Origin: Tubiluchus corallicola
Taxonomy: Eukaryota; Priapulida; Priapulimorpha; Priapulimorphida; Tubiluchidae
DNA: 64,000 nt
Assembly: GCA_030141605.1 (NCBI GenBank)
Contig: JAQGDQ010000366.1
Location: 56,618-120,617 of the forward strand
Reading direction: 5' to 3'
Both the position numbers and the translations under genes were made by a program. The notes below the pieces were generated by a model. That model saw only the letters and a program-made list of their open reading frames with translations. It ran no database searches and was not told the origin of the DNA. This document shows positions 11,801 through 23,110 of this stretch, one piece after another (position 1 is the first letter of the stretch; each line of letters begins with the position of its first letter).

Positions 11801-11890
11801 TACCGTTCCAGTACGTGATAAATGATCAATAAAATTAAATAAACATTTCATTCTCGCAAACTTTATCTCCCAAAGATAAAAACCTGATTG
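8868..11890. other. Long AT-rich spacer with minor elements
   Basis: No gene is supported; ORFs are 60-72 codons without motifs. Contents: a short CT-rich tract at 9968-10015; a 19-bp perfect inverted repeat at 10708-10752 (arms TGTTTATGTTCAACATGAC, 7-base loop); a reversed LINE-tail-like segment at about 10575-11340 that includes the stem GGGTGGC...GCCACCC; and at 11691-11763 a short stretch with ends CGGTTTCACG and CGTGAAACCG, possibly a tiny TIR element. Confidence 0.45.
11170..11340 (-). mobile_element. LINE 3'-end-like segment with stem-loop
   Basis: Related to 35776-35960: both contain AAGGGTGGCGAAA, then AGTTATCGA, then TCAGCCACCC, an evident stem with GGGTGGC pairing with GCCACCC. 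The other copy also carries a TAAG-type simple tail, read as the reverse complement of a retrotransposon 3' end. The orientation is inferred from that tail. Confidence 0.5.
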
Positions 11891-11894
11891 TCGT

Positions 11895-12370
11895 ACGCTA
11901 TAATTGTGATGAATATTGTTGGCATCCTTCTGTCTCGGAAGACAATGGAATGTGCGCCAAGAGAGTCAGTTATTGATCACATTGATGGAGCTGCAGCGTC
12001 GACTGTGGCTGAGCAATTCGATTCTTGAACCACTGGAGACGCCTCTCCAGGGCGCATGCCTGGCAAGGTGTATGGAGATCCTGAGTTGCTCAGACAACAG
12101 GAACCCCCTCTCTTCCTCCCTGGTGTAGTCCATAGGAAAGTGGAGCAATACGTTTGGCTGCAGGAGCTGCCAGAGTCAGTGAGCATGCTGCACTGGTCCG
12201 CCTTCGGGGCTCCATTCCTGATTTGGAAGGTTTACACCTCTACACGTGGGCGTTGGGTCACTTGACCTCCTCCGCCCTCTAGCCGTTGGCTGCTTGTGCA
12301 GCTCCTCCGCCTAGTGTCGAAATACAGTGTGGCCATCCCACACTGTAATGAATATGTGCTCTATTATAAG
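11895..12370. other. GC-richer island, unassigned
   Basis: Conspicuously more GC-rich than its flanks, with several overlapping open frames of 60-70 codons on both strands but no recognisable protein. TACAGTGTGG and CCACACTGTA near 12324-12346 form a short inverted repeat at its 3' end. It might be a SINE- or LTR-derived segment or a decayed exon; I cannot decide. Confidence 0.35.
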
Positions 12371-12654
12371 GTTAAAGGACATTTAGAATGAAACATCCGT
12401 ATTTCACGGTGACAGTGCATAAAATATATCGCATTAGCATTAGACTAATGCTGCATTTACAAGATATACAGAGTCGGTTATGTGTAAAAGTCAGTTTATG
12501 GGGTTTTGCCCCTATAAACCCATTTCCATTTATTAAACTTGCATTATTGTGTTCTTTCTGCAGTTATTTGGCTTTTTACACGTAGCTTTGTGTGCAGTAG
12601 CGCATTCCGAACATCTGGGTAAACGCGGCTTAAAGCACTAGAAAACTCTCCACT

Positions 12655-13142
12655 TGCATAAATCTTAAAAAAGTCGTCTTGAAATTTCATACCACGTACA
12701 TTCTGTCTTTTTGCATACAGGGCTTGCATCGATGGTAACGCTGTATGAAACTTGTAAATTTAAACTCCCACGATGACCATTAGACGCCGCCACTTTAGTG
12801 GTAGGTCGTTTGAAACAAAGTTGGCACAACATTTTAAATTATTGTTTCTAGTTACATAAATCTTTCCAGCAGATAAGCGAAATGCAAAGTAATATAACTT
12901 TGCATGGAAAGTTTTTTGCGAATAATTCAACATTTCATTTTCTTCCCCATATTTACGTTTGCGTAGGTGACGTCATGTAATGGCGCCGTCGGAACAGCAT
13001 TGTGGGAAATTTAAAATGAAAACAAACAAAAATTCCTTTTAGCAAGAGTGCGATATATGTATAAAATTGCTGTAAACTAATATAATTTTAAAGGCAATTT
13101 TTCCGAAACCTACTTTAGGTACCCCTTTTCTTGTCCTTTAAC
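12655..13142 (-). repeat. Dispersed repeat family R1, near full-length reverse copy
   Basis: Reverse complement of the R1 consensus: it ends CCTTTTCTTGTCCTTTAAC (the family's start, GTTAAAGGACAAG) and begins near GTCTTGAAATTTCATACCAC. It contains the family's GACGTCATGTAATGGCGCC block. The middle part present in other copies (around CCTCCAGGGTGCACC) is missing here, leaving about 490 bp. Non-coding. Confidence 0.85.
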
Positions 13143-13790
13143 TGAATAGATTTGTAGCTTTTATGAATTCCAGCGTTGAATAAAAACGGTTTTATTTTGC
13201 GACCGTTTTACCATAAATAATCTACTGCTTTATCTAGGCAACGCATGTCCTGTCTATAAATTTTAGCAGTCCTATGCACGAGCAGTAATTTATTGAACAC
13301 GTCAACGCTTGTTCGAATGAACGAGACTAGCACGTTTGTGAGTGCACGGCTTGTTAACTTCACTCACAGGAATAACTCAGCTGCCGCCAGTCATAACTGT
13401 CAGGTTGTATTAATATTAGGTCATATTGATGAGGATGCAAAGGAGGTTGAGAACCAATTAAATAGAGGAGATATTGATGTATCAAAACTGTGTTCATAAC
13501 GTAATCGTGACATAAAGAGGAAAACAAAAAGCAACTCCATCAGTAGCAGCTGTAACCTCAGCAAGATAGAATGCAGGTCCAGGCGTTATAGGACAACACA
13601 TAAGTTTACAAGTGTGGACATTGGATGACCACCTTGGACACTTTTGCCTTGGGATTTATTAAGAGTTTCAGAATGATCGAGACTTCAGCCGACTGTCTCG
13701 TTGTAGTTTTGGATAAGAAGAAGTCTGTCCAACATTTTGTGAAAGACGTCTTGCATAATGCTTTTAATAGCAAAAATTTTTTTCAAAAGA
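13143..13790. other. Unassigned region with one inverted-repeat arm
   Basis: It contains a 68-codon ORF (13293-13499; CQVVLILGHIDEDAKEVENQ near its end) of unknown nature. At 13515-13615 lies one arm of an imperfect inverted repeat whose other arm is at 14570-14667, with shared GCAGCTGTAACTCAGCAAGA-type sequence. Confidence 0.35.
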
Positions 13791-14667
13791 AGATAGGATG
13801 ATTTCTCATATACTGCCCCATTTTCAAATCCGACAAAAAGTATACACTTTAACAATTAATACTACAAAAGCATAATTCAATTATAGATTAAAAACTTAAT
13901 TAATGGTGGGCGAGCCCAACTATTGACGACATCACAAACTAGCATAATTTTCAACAGCAAAAATATTCGATGAGTGTGTTGCATGTGTTTGCGAAAGCGA
14001 AAATTGGAGTATAATGCTACTCTAAGATATTCAGTGTGTTGTACTAAAACTAGGCAAGTTTTAAGATCAAAATTCAAATTTCAAATTTACTGCTGTACTC
14101 ACGCATGAGCTGTAAAACGTGTGTAGTTCATCACAAACTAACACATCTCAACTGAGAGGTACAGCACCTGTTTTTTGCAATGCATATCCGAAATGCAGGT
14201 GTTTGTGCCTGTCTAACTAGCAAATGGCGAAATGCATGTAACAGTGAAGAACTAGTGGCACAAATGTGAAATTGTGTTTGTAATAATTCTTTCACGTACG
14301 TCATTTTTGAAAAAAATAGTATGTTTCCTTTCAATATTTTAAAGAGTAGATTGTTTTGACCTACAGTTTAAGATCGAGTCCAGTTTTGATTTAAAACCTG
14401 TTAGATAAATAAATAGATAGATTATAGATTGTGATATTTTGTTCTTCGATTTATAGTTTTTTCTGAATAGTTTTCTTAACTTGATGATTGCAAAACAATT
14501 CCGAAAATTGACTTCATAAAACTACGTTCATAACTTATTGTTAGCCTTTCCTGTAATATTATACGAACTTGTACATTTATGTGTTGTGCTGTAAAGCCTG
14601 CACCTGCATTCTGTCTTGCTGAGTTACAGCTGCTATTGATGGAATGGTCTTTTGTTTTCCTTGTGTG
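13515..14667. repeat. Large imperfect inverted-repeat structure (arms about 95 bp)
   Basis: The arm 13515-13615 (AGGAAAACAAAA...ATCAGTAGCAGCTGTAAC...GACAACACATAAG) is matched by the reverse complement of 14570-14667. The 950-bp interior holds a copy of dispersed family R4. It could be a foldback element or two oppositely inserted copies of one repeat. Confidence 0.7.
13790..14350. repeat. Dispersed repeat family R4, copy 1
   Basis: Matches 22640-23110. Shared blocks are AATTTTCAACAGCA, CGAAAGCGAAAATT, AAAATTCAAATTTCAA, ACTCACGCATGAGCT and AATTCTTTCACGTA. This copy holds an additional stretch of about 110 bp (14157-14270) absent from copy 2. Non-coding. Confidence 0.75.
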
Positions 14668-14954
14668 TTGGTAAATGAGAGTGCCGGTCTATAATGCCGG
14701 TCTAGGATAATTAATTTAATACACCATCTGAACCATTAGTCATTTCTAATGAAGCTCATATACGGTTGTCTGGTAAAGTGAGAGTGTGTAGACCCTAGAA
14801 CGTGCATTGCTGCATCATATGTGTTATTGCATATGTGCTAAATAAAAATACAGGCTTCCCTTAAAAAACCAGGAAAAAGAGAGTACATACAAGAAAAAGT
14901 GAACAATTCTATCAAGTGCAGACATGTTTGAGGTATAGAAAAGCATTTCTCATG

Positions 14955-15375
14955 AATTGAAAAATTTGTCTTGAAATTTTACATCACTTACATGCTATCC
15001 TATTGTGTACAGGGCTTGCGTTAGCAGCAACACTGTATAAAAATTGTAAGTTTAATTGCCCGCGGTGACCGTTAACTCAGCCATTTTAACAGTAAGTTGT
15101 TTGGAACAAGTATAAATAATGTTATGTAAAGTATGAAAAAATATAGTGCGCTCTTCACTTACTAAGCAAAAGTTTAAATTACATTATGCTGTCAATAAGA
15201 TCGATAATGTGTTTTTTGGTGAATCAGTGGTGCACACTGGGATGGCAGCGCGCGGTCATTTTACCAGGTGGCGCGAACATAGGAAATTATTATGAATTTT
15301 CTTTTCTAGTTACAGAAGTCTTCCAAACAGGTAAGCATAATGCTAGGTAATCTAGCTTTGTAAGGAGAGACACAC
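14955..15375 (-). repeat. Dispersed repeat family R1, truncated reverse copy
   Basis: Begins AATTTGTCTTGAAATTTTAC, includes ACAGGGCTTGCGTTAGCAGC, and ends where the family's AAGTCTTCCA...TAAGC region gives way to unique sequence. The family's GTTAAAGGACAAG end is missing. Confidence 0.8.
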
Positions 15376-15820
15376 TATAAAGTTTCTTTTTCTTCCTCTA
15401 GTGTTAATATTGGAAGCGTGGATCTGTGACTTGATGTTGCTGTTCCAATCCTTCATGTGTGAAGCACTAGTTGCATTAAGTTCAACTTTTTTAACTCTTA
15501 TTCTTTCAATTTCAGGCTGTCCATGATTAGGAACTTAGGATGTCGCTGTCGTTAGAGATATGACATGGGTTGTGGCGGCAGCACCGACAGCAATAGCGTC
15601 GATCCTGTAGATTATCGTCGACCAAAAATCAGCATCAGAATTGGCAATCAAGTGCAGAATCCGAATGGGTTGATGCCGAAGATCATTTTCATCTTTGGTG
15701 AGTACTTGGGCATGTATACGTTTCTGGTATCTCTCTTGTAAGGTTGTTTGTGGAACGTAATTTATCCAGAAGGTGACCGAGGGTGACCTTAACGTAGATT
15801 GGTTTACATGTTTTAGACAA
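15376..15820. other. Unassigned spacer with 101-codon minus ORF
   Basis: A minus-strand ORF at 15535-15840 (101 codons) contains FHFNNDCLKHVNQSTLRSP and TTLQERYQKRIHAQVLTKDE. No splice signals or family resemblance are evident, and its 5' end overlaps the start of the next minisatellite, so it is not called as a gene. Confidence 0.3.
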
Positions 15821-16490
15821 TCGTTGTTAAAGTGAAACATGTGTCATTGAGTGAAAAAATCGTTGTTAAAGTGAAACATGTGTCATTGAGTGTAAAAATC
15901 GTTGTTAAAGTGAAACATGTGTCATTGAGTGAAAAAATCGTTGTTAAAGTGAAACATGTGTCATTGAGTGTAAAAAATCGTTGTTAAAGTGAAACATGTG
16001 TCATTGAGTGAAAAAATCGTTGTTAAAGTGAAACATGTGTCATTGAGTGTAAAAAATCCTTGTTAAAGTGAAACATGTGTCATTGAGTGAAAAAAAAATG
16101 TTGTTAAAGTGAAACATGTGTCATTGAGTGAAAAAATCGTTGTTAAAGTGAAACATGTGTCATTGAGTGAAAAAATCGTTGTTAAAGTGAAACATGTGTC
16201 ATTGAGTGAAAAAATCGTTGTTAAAGTGAAACATGTGTCATTGAGTGAAAAAAATCCTTGTTAAAGTGAAACATGTGTCATTGAGTGAAAAAAATCCTTG
16301 TTAAAGTGAAGCATGTGTCATTGAGTGAAAAAATCGTTGTTAAAGTGAAGCATGTGTCCTTGAGTGAAAAAAATCGTTGTTAAAGTGAAACATGTGTCGT
16401 TGAGTGTAAAAAATCCTTGTTAAAGTGAAACATGTGTCATTGAGTGAAAAAAAAATGTTGTTAAAGTGAAACATGTGTCGTTAAGTGAAA
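15821..16490. repeat. Minisatellite, 39-40 bp unit, 17 copies
   Basis: Seventeen units of CGTTGTTAAAGTGAAACATG followed by TGTCATTGAGTGAAAAAAT. Variation is mainly in the A-run length and the CGTTG/CCTTG and GTGAAA/GTGTAA alternatives. Confidence 0.95.
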
Positions 16491-16662
16491 AGGGTGTCAA
16501 AGGGTCAGCATCGTTAAAATGAAGCATCGCATGGAGAGCAACATCTTCAGCTAGACTTCAGACTAGCAATGTTTCTCTGTGACAGCAAACTCACAGGTGT
16601 AACTATTTCGCGAGTTACTGTCAGCAAGAAATTACAAACTATCCAACAGTTGCTGCAAGTTG

Positions 16663-17262
16663 ATTTACTGTCTGGTGTGAACGCCTTTTTCATTTACTGT
16701 GTAGTGTGAATGCCTTTTTCATTTGAACACCCTTTTCATTTACTGTTTAGTGTGAATGCCTTTTTCATTTACTGTCTGGTGTGAACGCCTTTTTCATTTA
16801 CTGTCTAGTGTGAATGCCTTTTTCATTTACTGTCTAGTGTGAATGCCTTTTTCATTTGAACACCCTTTTCATTTACTGTCTAGTGTGAATGCCTTTTTCA
16901 TTTACTGCCTGGTGTGAACGCCTTTTTCATTTACTGTCTAGTGTGAACGCGTTTTTCATTTACTGTCTAGTGTGAATGCCTTTTTCATTTACTGTCTAGT
17001 GTGAATGCCTTTTTCATTTACTGTCTAGTGTGAATGCCTTTTTCATTTACTGTCTGGTGTGAATGCCTTTTTCATTTACTGTCTAGTGTGAATGCCTTTT
17101 TCATTTACTGTCTAGTGTGAATGCCTTTTTCATTTGAACACCCTTTTCATTTACTGTCTAGTGTGAATGCCTTTTTCATTTACTGTCTAGTGTGAATGCC
17201 TTTTTCATTTACTGTCTAGTGTGAACACCTTTTTCATTTACTTTCTAGTGTGAACACCTCGG
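16663..17262. repeat. Minisatellite, 30 bp unit, about 20 copies
   Basis: Units of TTTACTGTCTAGTGTGAATG followed by CCTTTTTCAT, with periodic partial units carrying TTTGAACACCCTTTTCAT (at 16720, 16855 and 17133). It begins only about 170 bp after the previous, unrelated array. Confidence 0.95.
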
Positions 17263-18182
17263 CGAGTTACTCTTGATACTCCTTGCAGTGAATAGAGAAT
17301 TGAGTGTCACCTCGCGCTTACTGTCGGAGAGTAACTCTCTCCGTACATGCTTGTGAGTTACTTGGCGAGAAACTCGGTAGTCTGAATGTGTAGCGTCTAG
17401 TCTGAATGGACCCCTAGCGTGGTCCGAATACTCCGATGATGAATTTCCTGGATCTGAGCCTATAGCTAACGCCTAACACGGGGTAACGGCCTTTTCAATT
17501 ACCAAAAAAAAACTACTCGCATCAAATTTGGTCTACAATTTCTAACTCCTGCCGTTGCCAAAATGGAGATTTGTCCGATTTCATGCGGGATGTAGGAGTG
17601 TTCGAGATGGGGTCTGAGTTAGGATTGGGATCAGCAGTTCAGGATTGGGGCTTGGACGCTAATTGAGTTTGAGGTCAGATTTTTTGGGATTTGGGATCAA
17701 GCGATGGGGAACGAGGTTCAAAACTACCCCGATCCCGAACACCCCAGCTGTATGCATTTATAGGGACCTGTCAGACGTGCTAAACAGGAAACAGCTAAAC
17801 TTTAAATGTGCGATTCAATTAAATTAAAGCTGATTGCTCCTCATCTGTTTCTTCTGAATCTAATTTTCACTTTCAGCATCATCATCATCATCATCATCAC
17901 ATTCACTTTTCATTGTCATTTCTTCGCCATTTTATCACCCTAGTACTTCATTCTCTTTATTTATTTTATTTCGTAGATTCTACATCTTTTCGTTCCTCCA
18001 TTTTGCCGTTGCTCCGTCCTCTACAAGTTTATCTTCTTGGTCTGAGCCGATTTCGGAAAGATGTTGTAAAATTATGAATTTTGACTTGTTTTTTGTGGGA
18101 AAGTTTGTCTTGTATTGTATCATTATGTATGCAACGCTCATGGCATTTTAAAGAATAAGCTAAACTAAACTAACTGAACTCA
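17263..18182. other. Unassigned spacer
   Basis: Includes a G-rich part (17570-17740) and a short CAT microsatellite (17877-17900). No ORF or element is recognised. Confidence 0.4.
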
Positions 18183-18832
18183 AAAGGACAAGAAAAGGAT
18201 CACCTGAAGTTGGTTTCTGAAAAGTTCCCCCAAAAATTATATTATTTTATAGCAATTTTATGCGTATATCATATTTGCGTTGAAAGGATTTTTGTTTGTT
18301 TTCATTTTAAATTTCCTGCAATGCTGTTCCGAACGCGCCGTTACATGAGGTCATGTACACACAACGTAAATCAGGGGAAGAAAAGGAAATGTCGAACTAT
18401 GTCGAAAAAAAACTTTTCATAGCAACTTTATTTAGCATTTCGCTTACCTGCTTGAAAGACTTATGTAACTAGAAAAGAAAATTATTAATTATATAAATGT
18501 TTTGACGAATTGGTAAAATGTCGTTGACTCACCTCCAGGGTGCACCACTCACTAACTATTTTAGTTAGAGCAAAAACGTATTTTTAATCTTATTGACAAG
18601 ATACAGTAATCTAAAACTTTACTTAGTTTGTGACGTGTGCACTGTAAATGCTCTGATTATTTTTTCAAACTTTAATCAGTGTTCAAGTGACTTATTGTCA
18701 AAATGGCTGCATCTAACGGTCATCACGGGAGTTTAAATTTACATGTGTTATACAGCGTTACTGCCGACGCAAGCCCTGTGTGCAAAAAGGCAGTATGTAA
18801 GTGGTATAAAATTTCAAGACGAATTTTTTAAC
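18183..18832 (+). repeat. Dispersed repeat family R1, best full-length copy (about 650 bp)
   Basis: Begins near AAAGGACAAGAAAAGG and ends AAATTTCAAGACGAATTTTT. Internal landmarks are TTTGTTTGTTTTCATTTT, GTAAATCAGGGGAAGAAA, CCTCCAGGGTGCACCACTCA and TATACAGCGTTACTGC. Ten full or partial copies occur in the window in both orientations. Other copies show a GTTAAA start and a TTTAAC end, the only terminal symmetry. There is no ORF, so it is a non-autonomous mobile element of unknown class. Confidence 0.85.
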
Positions 18833-18839
18833 CCTAACG

Positions 18840-19014
18840 TAAGTTGAGGATTTTCCTGTGTTTTAAACGTATGTGATACAACAAAACTGAATATAATAAG
18901 TTAATTTATATTATATTAATGGCAAAACTGGCCATTAATATAATATAAATTAACTTATTATATTCAGTTTTGTTGTATCACATACGTTTAAAACACAGGA
19001 AAATCCTCAACTTA
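18840..19014. repeat. Perfect inverted repeat, 84-bp arms, 7-base loop
   Basis: The left arm 18840-18923 and right arm 18931-19014 are exact reverse complements by reading, separated by AAAACTG. The arms begin TAAGTTGAGGATTTTCCTG. It starts 8 bases after the end of an R1 copy. It would fold into a very stable hairpin. Confidence 0.95.
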
Positions 19015-20250
19015 TTATTAAATAAATTATTATTAAGTATTAATATTAATTAAATTAGACTAAATTAACCCTGTTAACTTATTAATATGATGTGTGTGTT
19101 GGTTATGTTATCCTGACATTTTGCCAATTTCGTTGAAAGCATGTGTACAGTGCGTGGTCTAAATGACATTACAAAACAGCAGCCAGAATTCTAATCCACT
19201 AAATTGAATTTACTCGTGTGCGAATTAAGAATCACGCGAAACAGCAAATGCACGATGTCATGCAATGATGTCACTCTTGTGTGAATTCCTTCACTCTTGT
19301 TAAACACGTGTACACGTGTTTAACGCGCATTAGCTAAAACTGTGCTCCGTGATACAATCATTACACACTACAAGTAGACCCCCCCCCCGCTCTTCCTCTT
19401 GCACTACCGCTGGCAAAATCCAGGGTCTCAAGTGGCTAGTTACTTGCTTAGATAGTGCTTTGAGACCGCAGTGAGTCTTTGTTTAATGGTGCTAATGCAT
19501 TCCAGCAAAACGTTAAGCGAAACGTCGTTAAATGAAACCAAAACTTCCATAGAAAGTAATGTAAAAGAATTGAGATACGTTCCAGAGACTAAAATTAATG
19601 TTGTTTAAATCATATGAATTAGACGTTTTATGACGTTTTAACAACGTCGAAACGTCGTTAAATGAAACCAAAACTTCCATAGAAAGTGATGTAAAAGAAT
19701 TGAGATACGTTACAGAAGCAAAAAATTAATGCTGCTTAATCATATAAATTAACGTATTATGAATTTCTTTCTGCTATGTTCTAGCTCTATTTTAGCTCTG
19801 TTCTACCAATTAATTTCTTTCTGCTAGCTTAAAAGGTGTCAAATATTCAACTTCGTTAAACGAATCGTCGCTAAATGGGGAGTCTTTAAGTGAGGACTTA
19901 CTGTATATGGTTTATTCATTAATCCTTGCCTTCCAGTGCTGTGGTGCACAAACACCCCATTGTTCTTTATTGGGTTGTCCCATTTTCTTTGAGCTCAACA
20001 GCAGCTGTGTTTGCTGTGTTTGCTGCTTTCTCACTGTGTGTTAATTATGTTGATTACAGTGTTAATTACAGCTAGGCTGGCTACGTTTTTAACCTTGCTC
20101 TGCTTGCATTGTTTCAGTTTTTAAAGAGTATGCAAACAAGTATCAAGTGTTCGGCTGTTAGAGGGGGTATTTTTGTTTAAATAGTATTCTATTAGCAAAT
20201 TTAATTTGACAGGAAAACAGAATAGAATTGTTATCATGATTAACCAGAAA
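19015..20250. other. Spacer with decayed TIR-type element
   Basis: At 19520-19700 a block of about 95 bp (AACGTCGTTAAATGAAACC through AATTGAGATACGTT) is repeated twice. The stretch ends near 19911 with GTGAGGACTTACTGTA, a terminus resembling pogo/Tigger-type ends (reverse complement TACAGTAAGTCCTCAC). A matching left terminus is not seen. The remainder has no gene. Confidence 0.4.
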
Positions 20251-20587
20251 CAGGGCCTATTTCAGCCTAGGCGAGGCCTGGGGAAGTGGGGCGTGTGAGG
20301 CCCCATCGGGGGTGGGGCGATGCGCCGGGGGGCGGGCGCCCAGAAAATTTTTGAACTGCTAGAACGCCGGAGAAGCATTTTCGAAGAGAATGAAAGAAAA
20401 ACTGCTTTATTCTCAAGACCAGTCCTTAATACTTGTCAATACTGGCAAACGGCGTGCGTGCGGCAAGAGAGGGAGAGAGGAGGCAGTATGTTCGCATAAA
20501 GCAAAAAAATGTTACCTTGGCGCGAGGCCCCCTGGAGGGTGAGGCCCTGGGGAAGTATCCCCACTCCCCCCCTTGAAATAGGCCCTG
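20251..20587. mobile_element. hAT-type non-autonomous element with 8-bp target duplication
   Basis: It starts CAGGGCCTATTTCA and ends TTGAAATAGGCCCTG, so the terminal inverted repeats are about 14 bp. The flanks are ACCAGAAA on the left and ACTAGAAA on the right, a one-mismatch 8-bp target-site duplication as expected for hAT transposases. It is GC-rich inside and has no ORF for a transposase. A second copy lies at 58254-58512. Confidence 0.88.
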
Positions 20588-20811
20588 ACTAGAAATAGTG
20601 GCTCGTAGCTAAGATTAGTTCGGTGCTGGTTCAGAAAATTTTTAGCCATTGTTTTAAAACTGTGTAGAACGAAACTAATATGTGTATTTTTAATGTTGTA
20701 ATTTGTAATTGTAAGCAAACAAATATATGAAAGTTTACACATGAACTTACACATAAAATCCTAAACAAACAAATATTGTTTACTTACAAATAAGCTGAAT
20801 TGTCGCAGTTC

Positions 20812-22146
20812 AAGAAGTGACAACAATGTTTCAAGTGACAATGATTAAGCCTGTTTCTTGAAGTAGTAACAGAGACACAAGTAACAATGATTAGGCTCAT
20901 TTCTTGAAGTAACAACAGCGTTTCAAGTGACAATGATTAGGCCCATTTCTTGAAGTAACAACAGAGTCACAAGTGACAATGATTAGGCCCATTTCTTGAA
21001 GTAGTAACAGAGACACAAGTAACAATGATTAGGCTCATTTCTTGAAGTAACAGCGGCGTTTCAAGTGACAATGATTAGGCCCATTTCTTGAAGTAACAAC
21101 AGCGTTTCAAGTGACAATGATTAGGCCCATTTCTTGAAGTAACAACAGCGTTTCAAGTGACAATGATTAGGCCCATTTCTTGAAGTAACAACAGCGTCTC
21201 AAGTGACAATGATTAGGCCCATTTCTTGAAGTAACAACAGCGTCTCAAGTGACAATGATTACGCCGATTTCTTGAAGTAACAACTGTGTCTCAAGTGACA
21301 ATGATTAGGCCCATTTCTTGAAGTAACAACAGCGTCTCAAGTGACAATGATTACGCCGATTTCTTGAAGTAACAACTGTGTCTCAAGTGACAATGATTAG
21401 GCCCATTTCTTGAAGTAACAACAGAGTCACAAGTAACAATGATTAGGCTCATTTCTTGAAGTAACAGCGGCGTTTCAAGTGACAATGATTAGGCCCATTT
21501 CTTGAAGTAACAACAGAGTCACAAGTGACAATTATTAGGCCCATTTCTTGAAGTAGTAACAGAGTCACAAGTGACAACGATTAGGCCCATTTCTTGAAGT
21601 AACAACAGCGTCTCAAGTGACAATGATTAGGCCCATTTCTTGAAGTAGTAACAGAGACACAAGTGACAACGATTAGGCTCATTTCTTGAAGTAACAACAG
21701 CGTTTCAAGTGACAATTATTAGGCCCATTTCTTGAAGTAGTAACAGAGTCACAAGTGGCCCATTTCTTGAAGTGACAACAGAGTCCCAAGTGACAATGAT
21801 TAGGCCCATTTCTTGAAGTGACAACAGCGTTTCAAGTGACAATTATTAGGCCCATTTCTTGAAGTAACAACAGCGTCTCAAATGACAATGATTAGGCCCA
21901 TTTCTTGAAGTAACAACAGCGTCTCAAGTGACAATGATTAGGCCCATTTCTTGAAGTAACAACAGCGTCTCAAGTGACAATGATTACGCCGATTTCTTGA
22001 AGTAACAAGAGTGTCTCAAGTGACAATGATTAGGCCCATTTCTTGAAGTAGCAACAGAGTTTCAAGTGACAATGATTAGGCCCATTTCTTGAAGTAACAA
22101 CAGCCAGCATTTCAAGTGACAATGATTAGGCCCATTTCTTGAAGTT
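20812..22146. repeat. Minisatellite, 46 bp unit, about 29 copies
   Basis: Units of CTTGAAGTAACAACAGCGTC, TCAAGTGACAATGATTAGGC and CCATTT. Variants (AGTAGTAACAGAGACAC, GATTACGCCGATTT) recur in blocks, indicating segmental duplication within the array. It has no unique spacers, so it is not a CRISPR. Confidence 0.95.
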
Positions 22147-22480
22147 ATGACGAGTCTTTGAAACTGCTTGAAATTAATGAAATACGAAACCTTATTCCAC
22201 GTGATTTCCTGTCTGCATTTAAATCTGATGCTTATTTCCATGTCATCTTGTTAAATTTACTGCACCTGTCAAACTTGGAAATGGATTTGGAAGTTATTAG
22301 TGATGTTCTTTGTAGATCTTTGAATGCGCTGAGATTTGCTGGTTTTTCACAAGCGTAATCTTCATTCTGCAAAAATAAGATGCGATTTGATGATAACTAA
22401 ACTTTGGCGATAATTAATGCTCTTTCTTTTCTTGCGTCCTTTTCGCAGAGTTGTTGTTTTTGTCGAGAAAAATAAAGTGT
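22147..22480 (+). other. Unassigned coding-like stretch with polyadenylation signal
   Basis: Immediately after the minisatellite one frame reads YDESLKLLEINEIRNLIPRD, then FLSAFKSDAYFHVILLNLLH, ending RFAGFSQA and a stop at 22356-22358. About 110 bases downstream is AATAAAGTGTGTTGAATTGA. It could be the last exon or tail of a retrotransposed gene or LINE. The family is not recognised. Confidence 0.3.
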
Positions 22481-22639
22481 GTTGAATTGAATTTTATTGT
22501 TGTACAACTTTTTAGACGATTCCACAGTTCCACAGTCTTGGCCGCTTAAAATTGCTAGTTGTTGCGACTTTTAACCCTTTTAATCATAACGATAATTCGC
22601 GTCTTGGTTCTATTTCAAATTTTCCCCTTAAAAATGACA

Positions 22640-23110
22640 CGCAAGTTGCTCGCTAAAGGAGAAGTGATGGTTCACATCTTTCTCCATCTTGAAGTACGGC
22701 GAAAAGTGTACATTTGAAGACTTATGGTAATGCCAAAGCATTTCTCGTAATTACATAATGTGTTAGAAGCATAATTAACGATGTGCGAGCTCGGCTAGTG
22801 ATGACATCACAACTGAACGTAATTTTCAACAGCAGAAACTTTCCGTGTTGCACGTGATTACGAAAGCGAAAATTGAAGTACAGTTCTACGGTACAACAAA
22901 CAGAGTGATATACAAAAATTCGGCAAATTTTAAGCTTAAAATTCAAATTTCAAGTTTATCGCTATACTCACGCATGAGCTATCAAATGTTTATGCTACGT
23001 CACAACTGAACATCTCTGAATTAAATTAGACCATTTTGTGGTAAGAATTCTTTCACGTAAGTTATTCTTGGTAAAATAGAATAGAATGAAATAGAATTCC
23101 CTTTCTAAAT
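22640..23110. repeat. Dispersed repeat family R4, copy 2
   Basis: Same orientation as 13790-14350, with shared CGAAAGCGAAAATT, ACTCACGCATGAGCT and AATTCTTTCACGTAAGTTAT. It lacks the internal 110-bp stretch of copy 1. Confidence 0.75.

Noticed and set aside
15535-15840. 101-codon minus ORF
   Set aside because: No family features, no splice signals, and its start overlaps a minisatellite.
20812-22146. Regular array considered as a CRISPR
   Set aside because: The whole 46-bp unit is repeated, with no unique spacers, in animal DNA.
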